Shown in pieces: positions 35,568 to 42,895 of a stretch of DNA of 60,383 bases. The stretch covers positions 1 to 60,383 of the forward strand of contig WQSF01000006.1 of NCBI GenBank assembly GCA_009788065.1. The letters run 5' to 3'. Position numbers and translations under genes: made by a program. The number at the start of each line of letters is the position of its first letter. Within the stretch, counting starts at the first letter, position 1. The notes beneath the pieces are model-generated. The model made no database searches. It saw only the letters and a list, made by a program, of their open reading frames with translations, and was not told the origin of the DNA. The DNA comes from Treponema sp. Its GTDB lineage: Bacteria; Spirochaetota; Spirochaetia; Treponematales; Breznakiellaceae.

Positions 35568-36938
35568 CTATCTCAATTTTACGGACTGTATCAGGTTTAA
35601 TCCGTTTTTATTTACAATAACATCATTGTATATTGCATTTGATACAATACGGTTTCCGCTGTAGTAATTTATTATAACAGAATAGGCGCCAGGGTCAAGA
35701 TTTATACCGCCTACATATGCTTTGTCGGGAAGATAGCGGGACATTCTTATATCCGCTCTTTCCGAAGAATCCATAGCGGTTCTCGCGGCAATAGAAACCA
35801 TTAATCCGGTTAATGAATCCTGCCTCCTGACAGCTTCCATTGCCGCGATATCCGCGACAGAATATTTGATGATTGTACGGATGTATGTTTTTAACAGAAT
35901 ATTTGAAAAACGGGCATTGTACGTTTCCCTGACAACAGAGCCCATATCTTCCAGCAGTTCAAGATCGAATCTTCTGTTGTTATTTATAACAGCTTCCACC
36001 CTTGTAATTCCGGCAGGCCTTTGAACCAGTACAGGAAGTTTAAACGCCGCAATTTGAAGGACAGGGTGGCGAAACGGCAGGTAATGAATAATAAGCTGCT
36101 CTTCTTTAACCGGAGACAGCCCTGTAAAACTAATAATGTTAAGTCTTGCCATGCCGCCTGGTACATTTTGAATCTCTTTTACCGCTGCCGGCACCTGTCC
36201 TTTGTAAATGTTACTGTTTGTTGAATAAGCGCGGTAAAGCTGTTCTAATTCAATACGCACCGCGTCGGTGTTACCTTCGCCAAGATAAAACAGAGCGCCT
36301 AAAAAACGCGCAAGAGCCGAGTTTGAAAATTTAACAGTTTTTGTATCAGGCAACTGCCTGATGCCTGTTTCATTTTTCGCCATTTCATTCAGAGAAGCTC
36401 CGCTTTTTGGATCTGTATATTCATATTTTCGTGAAAGCATATCTAATTTTCCGCTTGACATGCTTAATTTTCGTATTTCAACAAGAGCGCCTTCCAAATC
36501 GCCTCTGTGATAATAATTCAAAGCGTTAAAAACATTTATATAAATATCTTCAAAATCTTCGCCCGGGTATTCCTTTGTGTAGTCATTAATGATATAAGAA
36601 AAAAAACTTTCCGAAATACTTTTTGTGTAGGCTTCTTCGATTAATTTTTCCGCAGTTTGAAGGTCCTTCGATGAAGCGGCGTAATTTCCGGCGTAATGTT
36701 CAAGAAGCCCTTTGTCAAGGAACAGCAAAATCGCGTTTCTTTCCGAATAAGCGGCTCTTCTTCCTTCCTGCCCCTTTCTTATCGCGTTTATTGCCGATTC
36801 AAAATCGGTTTCTTTTACCGCGTTGTCCATTTCTTTGTATACGTTTGAACTGACGGCGCACGATGTAATAATTAATATAAAAACAGGTATTATAAGTGTT
36901 TCCAGGATAATATTTTTGAATCCGCCGATTTTTGCCAT
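35568..36938 (-). CDS. COG3014-type lipoprotein
   Basis: This 456-residue envelope lipoprotein, partner of an LpoB-like protein, starts MAKIGGFKNI and has a lipobox ending ITSC (Cys near residue 26). The frame is open further upstream, but the ATG at 36938 gives the proper signal sequence. The first half is rich in helices, probably TPR-like (GLLEHYAGNYAASSKDLQTA, ALNYYHRGDLEGALVEIRK). The second half carries the family's conserved VEAVINNNRRFDLELLEDMG and DLRM-like segments, including RQDSLTGLMVSIAARTAMD. Function is unknown but probably tied to peptidoglycan synthesis. A TTGACA box at 36974-36969 (minus strand) with TAAAGA 16 bp downstream puts the start within a few bases of the ATG. Confidence 0.75.
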   Translation of the reverse strand: MAKIGGFKNIILETLIIPVFILIITSCAVSSNVYKEMDNAVKETDFESAINAIRKGQEGRRAAYSERNAILLFLDKGLLEHYAGNYAASSKDLQTAEKLIEEAYTKSISESFFSYIINDYTKEYPGEDFEDIYINVFNALNYYHRGDLEGALVEIRKLSMSSGKLDMLSRKYEYTDPKSGASLNEMAKNETGIRQLPDTKTVKFSNSALARFLGALFYLGEGNTDAVRIELEQLYRAYSTNSNIYKGQVPAAVKEIQNVPGGMARLNIISFTGLSPVKEEQLIIHYLPFRHPVLQIAAFKLPVLVQRPAGITRVEAVINNNRRFDLELLEDMGSVVRETYNARFSNILLKTYIRTIIKYSVADIAAMEAVRRQDSLTGLMVSIAARTAMDSSERADIRMSRYLPDKAYVGGINLDPGAYSVIINYYSGNRIVSNAIYNDVIVNKNGLNLIQSVKLR

Positions 36939-36946
36939 CTGAGAAT

Positions 36947-36996
36947 TCTTTATATCTTTACAAGGTTTTGTCAAGATATTGATAATTTGATATACT
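36947..36996. promoter_or_regulatory. Divergent promoter pair with overlapping -35 boxes
   Basis: TTGTCAA at 36968-36974 serves both directions. Plus strand: TTGTCA (36968-36973), 17 bp, TATACT (36991-36996), start at about 37003, the GTG of rsmE. Minus strand: TTGACA (36974-36969), 16 bp, TAAAGA (36952-36947), start near 36940, two bases before the ATG at 36938. The two polymerases should exclude each other. Confidence 0.6.
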
Positions 36997-37002
36997 TTTA
37001 CG

Positions 37003-37752
37003 GTGAATATTATTTTATTTGAAGAACATGAATTGGGACGCAATCTTTCAAGGCGCGATGCAAGAACAATTCATCTTTTAAAAGTTTTACATAAAAAACC
37101 CGGTGAAGAATTCGAAGCCGGTATCCTCGGCGGGATGCGCGGAACGGGCAGGATTGAAAAGATCAATATTGACGGTTCGATATTTGTCACCATTACAGCA
37201 ACCGAGCCGCCTGCGCCGCGCCTGCGTTTAAGGATGGTAGTTTCATTTGTGCGCCCAATCCAGCTTAGGCGAATTTTCAGGGATCTGTCCAATATCGGAG
37301 TATCGGCAATCGATCTTACTGGAACTGACATGGGTGAAAAAAGCTACAGGGACACAAAACTTTTAATGGACGGCGGCTCCCATGCCGCTCTTGTAGAAGG
37401 CGCCGTCCAATCCCGCGACACTATGATTCCGTCTTTAAACGTTTATGAAAATCTCGGCGTCTGGTTAAAAGAACGCCACTGGGAAAAAACCGATATGTGC
37501 GCGTCCCGCATCCCGCTCCTTCTTGCAATGGACAATGTAAGAGCGGAAGGGTCTTTTTTTAACCTGACTCCTTCAAGCCGCCCTGCTGTAATCGCGGTAG
37601 GTCCCGAGAGAGGATGGTCGGACAGAGAGCGTGAAATGTTTGAACAGGCAGGATTTTTACGCTTGTCCATCGGAGACCGCGCTCTTCGCACGGAAACAGC
37701 CTGTGTCGCCGCCGCCGCGCTTGCTATGGAAAAAATTCTGGATACAGTTTAA
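37003..37752 (+). CDS. rsmE: 16S rRNA (uracil1498-N3)-methyltransferase RsmE
   Basis: RsmE methylates U1498 of 16S rRNA using S-adenosylmethionine. The 249-residue protein has the small N-terminal PUA-like domain (about 1-68; RDARTIHLLKVLHKKPGEEF) and the SPOUT methyltransferase domain (about 70-249). Conserved features are LVVSF-type strand MVVSFVRPIQLRRIFRDLSNIG shortened to PIQLRRIFRDLS, a VGPERGWSDRE knot motif (about 204-214) and LSIGDRALRTETA (about 222-234). The start is GTG at 37003, exactly at the predicted transcription start, with no upstream Shine-Dalgarno site. The zincin gene follows 11 bp downstream with a good AAAGGAG site, so the two are probably cotranscribed. Confidence 0.94.
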   Translation: MNIILFEEHELGRNLSRRDARTIHLLKVLHKKPGEEFEAGILGGMRGTGRIEKINIDGSIFVTITATEPPAPRLRLRMVVSFVRPIQLRRIFRDLSNIGVSAIDLTGTDMGEKSYRDTKLLMDGGSHAALVEGAVQSRDTMIPSLNVYENLGVWLKERHWEKTDMCASRIPLLLAMDNVRAEGSFFNLTPSSRPAVIAVGPERGWSDREREMFEQAGFLRLSIGDRALRTETACVAAAALAMEKILDTV

Positions 37753-37763
37753 AAGGAGCAAAT

Positions 37764-38570
37764 ATGAATCAGGATAAAGTAAAACAAAAATTATTAGCAA
37801 TCGAAGACGCGCCGCTGGAATTCTCGCTTGTTTTTTCCGGCAAGAAAAGCAAAAAGGTAAACGGCCTTTACAAACCTGCTTCCCGTGAAATTATTATTCA
37901 CAACCGAAATTTTCAAGAAGATGACGCAGGTCAGAATCTGCTGCTCTATACGGCGATACACGAATACGCGCATCATCTTCATGCCTGCTCAAGAGGCGGC
38001 ACTCTTTCTCCGAGAGCGCACAACCCCGAGTTTTGGGCGATATTTCACGGACTTCTTGAAAAAGCCGAAAAGAAAAAAATCTACAGCGATGTGTTTGCGG
38101 TTTCTCCTGAACTTTTAAAACTGACGGAAGTTATACGCAATAAGTATTTAAAAAACAACGGAGAGCTTGTCAAGGAAATGGGAAAACATCTGATAAAAGC
38201 GCACGATCTTTGCACCGGTATTGGCGTGCGTTTTGAAGACTATGTTGACAGAATGTTGCGCATCCCCAGAGCCGCCGCCAATACGGCAATGAAAATGTTT
38301 GAATATGACATCGCGGCGGAAGTCGGAGCCGATAATATGCGCTTCCTTGCCGGTATCCGCGACGGCGGCGATCGCAAAGCCGCCGAAACCGCTTTAATTA
38401 AAGGCAAGAGCCCTGACAGCGTTAAGGTTCAGGTACGCAATAAGGATAAGGAAGACATTGATCCTGTCGCCATACTGGAGAAAGAAAAACTTCGCCTTGA
38501 GAGGACGATTGCTACTTTAAATAAAAGGCTGGATGAGGTTAAAAAAGAACTTCGGGATAAAAATAATTAA
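37764..38570 (+). CDS. Zincin-type metalloprotease-like protein
   Basis: This 268-residue cytoplasmic protein has an HExxH zinc motif in AIHEYAHHLH (about 67-76), followed about 20 residues on by HNPEFW, whose His is a likely third ligand. The arrangement resembles WLM or SprT-like zincins, though it does not clearly belong to either. The second half (about 120-220) is helical, and the last 35 residues (LEKEKLRLERTIATLNKRLD) form a coiled coil that could mediate dimerisation. No signal peptide is present. It follows rsmE by 11 bp with AAAGGAG before the ATG. I do not recognise a characterised homologue; a protease role is inferred from the zinc motif only. Confidence 0.65.
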   Translation: MNQDKVKQKLLAIEDAPLEFSLVFSGKKSKKVNGLYKPASREIIIHNRNFQEDDAGQNLLLYTAIHEYAHHLHACSRGGTLSPRAHNPEFWAIFHGLLEKAEKKKIYSDVFAVSPELLKLTEVIRNKYLKNNGELVKEMGKHLIKAHDLCTGIGVRFEDYVDRMLRIPRAAANTAMKMFEYDIAAEVGADNMRFLAGIRDGGDRKAAETALIKGKSPDSVKVQVRNKDKEDIDPVAILEKEKLRLERTIATLNKRLDEVKKELRDKNN

Positions 38571-38701
38571 TTAAAATATCATTAATCGTTATTTTATAGC
38601 GTATGTTCCAATAAATTGAAAACAAGGGCGGGAGCGAAAAGACACATCGGCGACATTCGACGTGGTTTTCCATCATTAAGCATACACTTCCTTAAACACC
38701 T

Positions 38702-38730
38702 TTGATTTTTCTTAAAAAAACCGCTATCAT
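38702..38730 (+). promoter_or_regulatory. Promoter of the cysteine desulfurase gene, near-leaderless
   Basis: TTGATT (38702-38707), a 17-bp spacer and TATCAT (38725-38730) predict a start near 38737, two bases before the ATG at 38739. No Shine-Dalgarno site lies upstream. Confidence 0.55.
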
Positions 38731-38738
38731 TATAAAAA

Positions 38739-39905
38739 ATGAGAAAAGTGTATATCGATTACAACGCGACCACCCCCCTAAGACCGGAAGTAAAATCCGC
38801 GATGATAGAAGATTTGGATATATTCGGTAATGCATCAAGTATGCATGCTTCAGGAAGGTTCGCTCATGCCAGGGTAGAGCAGGCAAGAGACTCGATTAAA
38901 AATCTTATAGGAGCAAAAAACGGTACAATTGTGTTTACTTCAGGCGGCTCTGAAGCTAATAATACGGTCTTTCAAACAATGCGCGCTCTTATAGATTCTG
39001 CATCTTCTGCCCGCGATGAATTTATTACATCAGCAATCGAGCACCCGTGCGTAATGAACTCCGCGTTAAATCTAAAAAAAGCCGGTTTTAAGGTAACGAT
39101 TCTACCTGTCGATGAATACGGCAAACTAAAAATGGACGTATTGGAAAAAACGTTAAACGAAAAAACACTTTTTGTTTCTGTAATGGCGGCTAATAACGAG
39201 ATTGGCACTGTACAGGATATTCAAAAAATAACCGCGCTTGTCAAAGGCGCGGGCGCTTTCATGCATATAGACGCTGTGCAGGCTGTCGGTAAAATACCTC
39301 TCAATGCAGAAGAGCTAAACGCTGACTATATAACAATTTCTGCGCATAAGATCTACGGTCCCAAGGGGGTGGGTGCGCTTTATGTAAAAAAAGGCGCTGC
39401 GCTGTTTCCGCTGGTGGTCGGCGGACATCAGGAGGACGGATTAAGAGCCGGAACCTACAATAACACCGGTATCTTAGGTTTCGGGAAAGCGGCGGAACTT
39501 TCCGCAGGCGAAGTGTTAAGATACGGTAGCGAGATTGCCTCATTGCGCGACAGACTGCGCGCCGGGCTTTGCGATAAAATTCCGCATATCAAAATAAACG
39601 GACATCCTGTTGATGTTCTTCCAAATACGCTTAATGTTTCTTTCCCAGGAGCTGAAGGTGAATCGATTCTTCTTTCTATGGATTTACAGGGAATTGAAGC
39701 GTCTACAGGTTCCGCCTGCGCGTCAGGAAGTCTTGAGCCTTCTCATGTGCTTATGGCGACAGGGGTAGGGCCTGAGCTTGCGCACGGTTCGATACGGTTC
39801 AGCCTGGGGTGGGGTATTACAGAAAGCGATATTAATTATATAATAGAAACACTTCCGCCTATAATCGCGCGGCTGAGGTCAATGTCAACATTATCAGATT
39901 GTTAA
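38739..39905 (+). CDS. Cysteine desulfurase (NifS/IscS family)
   Basis: This 388-residue PLP enzyme releases sulfur from cysteine as a protein persulfide for Fe-S cluster assembly. The N-terminus YIDYNATTPLRPEV is typical of the family. The PLP lysine lies in ISAHKIYGPKGVGAL (His-Lys near residues 201-202), and the cofactor site also shows VMAANNEIGTVQ and HIDAVQAVGK. The catalytic Cys is in STGSACASGSLEPSH (about 322-336), the class I (IscS/NifS) loop. The NifU-type scaffold gene follows 13 bp downstream. The two form the main Fe-S assembly unit of the window, which also encodes users of such clusters (ferredoxin, MiaB and the RNA methyltransferase). The choice between nifS and iscS names is not clear. 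Confidence 0.95.
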   Translation: MRKVYIDYNATTPLRPEVKSAMIEDLDIFGNASSMHASGRFAHARVEQARDSIKNLIGAKNGTIVFTSGGSEANNTVFQTMRALIDSASSARDEFITSAIEHPCVMNSALNLKKAGFKVTILPVDEYGKLKMDVLEKTLNEKTLFVSVMAANNEIGTVQDIQKITALVKGAGAFMHIDAVQAVGKIPLNAEELNADYITISAHKIYGPKGVGALYVKKGAALFPLVVGGHQEDGLRAGTYNNTGILGFGKAAELSAGEVLRYGSEIASLRDRLRAGLCDKIPHIKINGHPVDVLPNTLNVSFPGAEGESILLSMDLQGIEASTGSACASGSLEPSHVLMATGVGPELAHGSIRFSLGWGITESDINYIIETLPPIIARLRSMSTLSDC

Positions 39906-39918
39906 ATTGGAGAGAGTT

Positions 39919-40509
39919 ATGTCAGACTGGCTTTATTCAGATACTGTTAAAGATCATTTTTCAAACCCGCGTAATGTGCTTCTCGAAGACGAAGCGAGCT
40001 TTGCGCCTGACTCAAGGGGGCAGACCGGCAACATTAAATGCGGAGACCAGATGCTGATGCTTTTAAAAATTAAAGATGATGTTATTACCGATGTGCGCTG
40101 GAAAACTTACGGCTGCGCAAGCGCGATAGCAAGTACCAGCATGCTTTCCGAAACTATTATAGGAATGAAGATCGAAGACGCTTATAAAATAAAACCCGAA
40201 GACCTTGTCGCAAAACTGGGAGGGCTTCCGAGTTTTAAAATACACTGTTCGGTTCTTGGCGATAAAGCGCTTCGCGCGGCAATCGATGATTATCTTTCTA
40301 AAACAGGCAGGCAGGGGCTTTTTGTCGAGGAGACTGTTGTTATCTGCCATTGTCTCGGAATAACTGATAAGGATATCGAAACCGCTTTTCACAACGGAGC
40401 CAGAAACTGGGAACAGCTTCAGCAGGCGACAAAAATTGGAACAGTTTGCGGAACATGTAAAGAAAAAGCCGTGGATTTGCTCCACGGCTTTGAACATATC
40501 TACAGTTAA
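39919..40509 (+). CDS. NifU-type Fe-S scaffold (IscU domain plus BFD-like domain)
   Basis: This 196-residue scaffold receives sulfur from the desulfurase and builds Fe-S clusters. The N-terminal IscU domain has its three cysteines in GNIKCGDQM, YGCASAIA and IHCSVLG. The C-terminal part is a BFD-like [2Fe-2S] domain with CHCLGITDKDIE and GTVCGTCKEKA. The NFU domain found at the end of classical NifU is absent, so this is a two-domain form. I chose the ATG at 39919, which has GGAGAG 5 bases upstream, rather than the in-frame TTG at 39907. The 3' end of the coding sequence contains a perfect hairpin that serves as terminator for the convergent P83/100 gene. Confidence 0.93.
   Translation: MSDWLYSDTVKDHFSNPRNVLLEDEASFAPDSRGQTGNIKCGDQMLMLLKIKDDVITDVRWKTYGCASAIASTSMLSETIIGMKIEDAYKIKPEDLVAKLGGLPSFKIHCSVLGDKALRAAIDDYLSKTGRQGLFVEETVVICHCLGITDKDIETAFHNGARNWEQLQQATKIGTVCGTCKEKAVDLLHGFEHIYS
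40461..40491 (-). terminator. Terminator of the P83/100 gene embedded in the NifU-type coding sequence
   Basis: AAAGCCGTGG (40465-40474) and CCACGGCTTT (40482-40491) form a perfect 10-bp stem with a 7-base loop. On the minus strand it is followed by a T-rich tract (CTTTTTCTTT), the pattern of an intrinsic terminator for the convergent gene at 40513-42066. It encodes the EKAVDLLHGF segment of the scaffold protein on the plus strand, where the trailing T run is short. Confidence 0.75.
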
Positions 40510-40512
40510 TAA

Positions 40513-42066
40513 TTAAAATACAATACTGGTTAAATCTCCCGGATTTAATATTAACGGAGTGCCGTCTGTATTTTGCGTTAGAAGTTTTCCCTGCTGGATT
40601 GTTACCGAAGCTCCGGTATGCACTTTAACAGTAGACTTCGCCTGCAGTTCAAGATTTGTATTAAAGCGCCCAAGGTAGCATTCCTTTGTGGAAAGATCGG
40701 TAGTTATCGCATAAAGATCATTTCCGTTAACCCATAAAAGGCTTCCTGCTAAAATATCATCCGCGCCTTGTCTCGCCATTTCCAGACTGGTCTGGTTTAG
40801 TTCAATGAGGCGCACAGCTCCCTGACCTGTATTCTCTCCCGCAATGGCGAGAATTCTTCCGCCGATAATTGTTACCGTTCTTGTGTGAACTGAATTCAAA
40901 GGAGACCTTCTGATTTCTTTTCCGTCCGCCGGATTAAAACGAATTAATCTTCCCATGTAAGTAGGAGTTGTTTTTTCTATAGATATACCGAAGACGCCGC
41001 CTGCCGGTTCCTGCGCAATAGCGGCCTGTTGATCTCTTGCAATCTCCTGGCGCTGCGCTTGAGCTTCGTCCGATTTTTGTTCGGCGAATTCCTGAAGTTT
41101 CTGCGCCTCTTCACGCCGCTGGTCAAGAGCCTCTTCGCGTTTGTTAAGTTCATCTTCTTTCTTTGCAGCTTGCGCCTGCGCATTTGCATCGCCTGATTCT
41201 TCGGCTCTCTGTCTTTCCTGCGCAACCTGCTGTCTTTCGCTGGCTATTTGTCTTTCTTCCTGTCTGATTTCCTGACTTTCTCTTTGCGCCTGTCTTTCAG
41301 CTTGCGCTGCTTCGCGTTCCATCAGATTGACCATTCCCTGCCTTTGCGGAATACCCTGATCGTCCTCTTTGCGCATTTCCTCGATAACTCTTGAGTCGGA
41401 AATAGTGCTTGTATCGATTGAACTTAAACCGCCGCGCCCAAGGGGAATTACAATTAATGTTCTTCCCGGCCATTCGTCGTAGCGGATTGAAAGACCTACT
41501 TTATCACTTGTCAGATTACTCATAACCTGATTTTTATAACGTTCACCAAAATAATCCCAATTACCGCGGTATACGGCGTTGTAAATTGTTATGTATTCCG
41601 CAAGGAGCGCCGCGTCTCTTTCAGAGTAACTGTACGCTGCCTGCAGATAACCTTGAATGATTACGCGCAAGTTGCGTATATGGTCTACGCTTGTGTCTAC
41701 GCCAAGCCCCATAATGTCCGCGTCGATTTTATTACCTTCCGGGCCTGAAACACAATGAATAACATAATATCTGTTAACAGCGCCGGCTTCAAATTTATAG
41801 GAATATGTCTTTTTTTGCTCTTCCGACATTGCCGCCAGAGTGGAAGCGTTGCCTCTTTCTCTTTCCGAAATCACATTACCCATAACAACGCCGATTTGAC
41901 GGATTTCTTCTCTGGTATCAAGTCTTGCATGAGGGCCTTCATAATTAATGAATACGACAGGAGGAAGATCCTGTAATTCATCACGGTTAACCTGCGCGAA
42001 ACCTGTAATTGTAACTGTAATTAAGATAAAAGCGGCTATTAATACCCTGTATTTTGACATTTTCAT
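40513..42066 (-). CDS. P83/100-family spirochaetal protein
   Basis: This 517-residue exported protein matches the P83/100 (P93) antigen family of spirochaetes. It has a signal peptide (about 1-24; ends TGFAQ). The conserved N-terminal domain has VVFINYEGPHARLDTREEI and ITIYNAVYRGNWDYFGERYK. A long Gln/Arg/Glu-rich coiled coil follows (about 240-355; repeats of AQAERQAQRES type). The C-terminal domain (about 375-517) looks like a beta-propeller-like segment. The start ATG at 42066 has AGGAG 6 bases upstream and a TATAAT box 18 bases before the ATG. The reading frame extends further upstream, but without a signal sequence. In Borrelia the homologue is a protoplasmic-cylinder or surface-associated antigen; function is unknown. 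Confidence 0.88.
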   Translation of the reverse strand: MKMSKYRVLIAAFILITVTITGFAQVNRDELQDLPPVVFINYEGPHARLDTREEIRQIGVVMGNVISERERGNASTLAAMSEEQKKTYSYKFEAGAVNRYYVIHCVSGPEGNKIDADIMGLGVDTSVDHIRNLRVIIQGYLQAAYSYSERDAALLAEYITIYNAVYRGNWDYFGERYKNQVMSNLTSDKVGLSIRYDEWPGRTLIVIPLGRGGLSSIDTSTISDSRVIEEMRKEDDQGIPQRQGMVNLMEREAAQAERQAQRESQEIRQEERQIASERQQVAQERQRAEESGDANAQAQAAKKEDELNKREEALDQRREEAQKLQEFAEQKSDEAQAQRQEIARDQQAAIAQEPAGGVFGISIEKTTPTYMGRLIRFNPADGKEIRRSPLNSVHTRTVTIIGGRILAIAGENTGQGAVRLIELNQTSLEMARQGADDILAGSLLWVNGNDLYAITTDLSTKECYLGRFNTNLELQAKSTVKVHTGASVTIQQGKLLTQNTDGTPLILNPGDLTSIVF

Positions 42067-42146
42067 GATAACTCCTGATGTAGTATTATAGTACATTTTT
42101 ATGAATTTGGGAATAGAAAACAAAATTCACAAATTTTAAAAACCGC

Positions 42147-42185
42147 TTGACAATTTGATAATACCGTATTACAATCTGTAATATG
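42147..42185 (+). promoter_or_regulatory. VapBC promoter with palindromic operator
   Basis: TTGACA (42147-42152), 17 bp and TACAAT (42170-42175) place the start at about 42182, one base before the ATG at 42183. A perfect inverted repeat, TATTAC-aatct-GTAATA (42167-42183), covers the -10 box and the first base of the start codon. It is the expected position for autorepression by the ribbon-helix-helix antitoxin. Confidence 0.7.
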
Positions 42186-42482
42186 AGTGTTCAATTATTA
42201 GATAAAAAAAGTCGTATAAAAAATGAGGTTATTACCACCGCAAGGCTTCCCTTGGATATAAGGAACAAGCTTGTCACGCTTTCAAAGCATAAAAACATGA
42301 CAAAATCAGAGGTAATAATCGAGGCTCTGAATATGCTTTTCGACAAAGAAGAACATGAGATGGATTCCTATACTCTGGGCTTACCGTATTTCGGCAAGTA
42401 CGGTTCAGGTATAGGGGATCTTTCAACAACGTATAAACAACGCTTTAGGGAGTATCTTGTTGCAAGACAGAATTCTTATTGA
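42183..42482 (+). CDS. Ribbon-helix-helix antitoxin (VapB-like)
   Basis: This 99-residue protein is the likely antitoxin of a toxin-antitoxin pair. Residues about 15-55 fit a ribbon-helix-helix DNA-binding fold (TTARLPLDIRNKLVTLSKHK then MTKSEVIIEALNMLF), and the C-terminal part would bind and block the PIN toxin. RHH antitoxins repress their own promoters, and a perfect inverted repeat lies over the -10 box here. The message appears leaderless. Its last 23 bases overlap the toxin gene, giving tight translational coupling and antitoxin-first synthesis. Confidence 0.82.
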   Translation: MSVQLLDKKSRIKNEVITTARLPLDIRNKLVTLSKHKNMTKSEVIIEALNMLFDKEEHEMDSYTLGLPYFGKYGSGIGDLSTTYKQRFREYLVARQNSY

Positions 42483-42876
42483 CGCAGGTCCTCTTATTGC
42501 TCTGTTTGACGCTGATGACAGCCATCATAAAAAAATCAGATCTTTTTTTACAGAATACAAGTATTGTTTCATATGTACTCTTGCCGTTTTTGCTGAGGTT
42601 TCTCATTTTTTAAAATTTAGCGTTGAGACTCAATGTGACTTTTTAGAATGGGCGATTTATCATGGAGTAATTGTCTGTGATATTAATCAACATGATTTGC
42701 CTCGTATTATAGAACTAACAAGAAAATATAAAGACCTTCCAATGGATTTTGCTGACGCGAGTCTGGTTGTTGCCGCAGAAAAAACCGGCATCAGAGAAAT
42801 AGTCAGCCTTGATGAAGATTTTGATATTTACCGTCTTCCAGGAAAAGAAAAAATTCATAATGTGTATAAACCATGA
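42460..42876 (+). CDS. PIN-domain toxin (VapC-like ribonuclease)
   Basis: This 138-residue PIN nuclease is the likely toxin. The acidic active-site residues are visible: Asp in ILIDAGPLIALFD (about 7), Glu in LAVFAEVSH (about 42), Asp in MDFADASLV (about 97) and Asp in SLDEDFDIY (about 115). Family members cleave tRNA or rRNA. I chose the second of two tandem TTG codons (42460), because AGGGAG then lies 7 bases upstream; the first TTG (42457) is only 4 bases away from it. The gene overlaps the antitoxin. The pair stands alone between P83/100 and a PQQ-HEAT gene, typical of a small mobile or addictive module. Confidence 0.85.
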   Translation: MQDRILIDAGPLIALFDADDSHHKKIRSFFTEYKYCFICTLAVFAEVSHFLKFSVETQCDFLEWAIYHGVIVCDINQHDLPRIIELTRKYKDLPMDFADASLVVAAEKTGIREIVSLDEDFDIYRLPGKEKIHNVYKP

Positions 42877-42895
42877 GACAGATAAAAATTATCCG

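Noticed and set aside
38571-38738. Possible small RNA or gene in the 168-bp gap before the desulfurase
   Set aside because: Apart from the promoter at 38702-38730 I see no stable hairpin, start signal or conserved motif.
39907-39918. TTG start for the NifU-type scaffold
   Set aside because: The ATG at 39919 has GGAGAG at the right distance, and family members begin near SDWLYSDTV.
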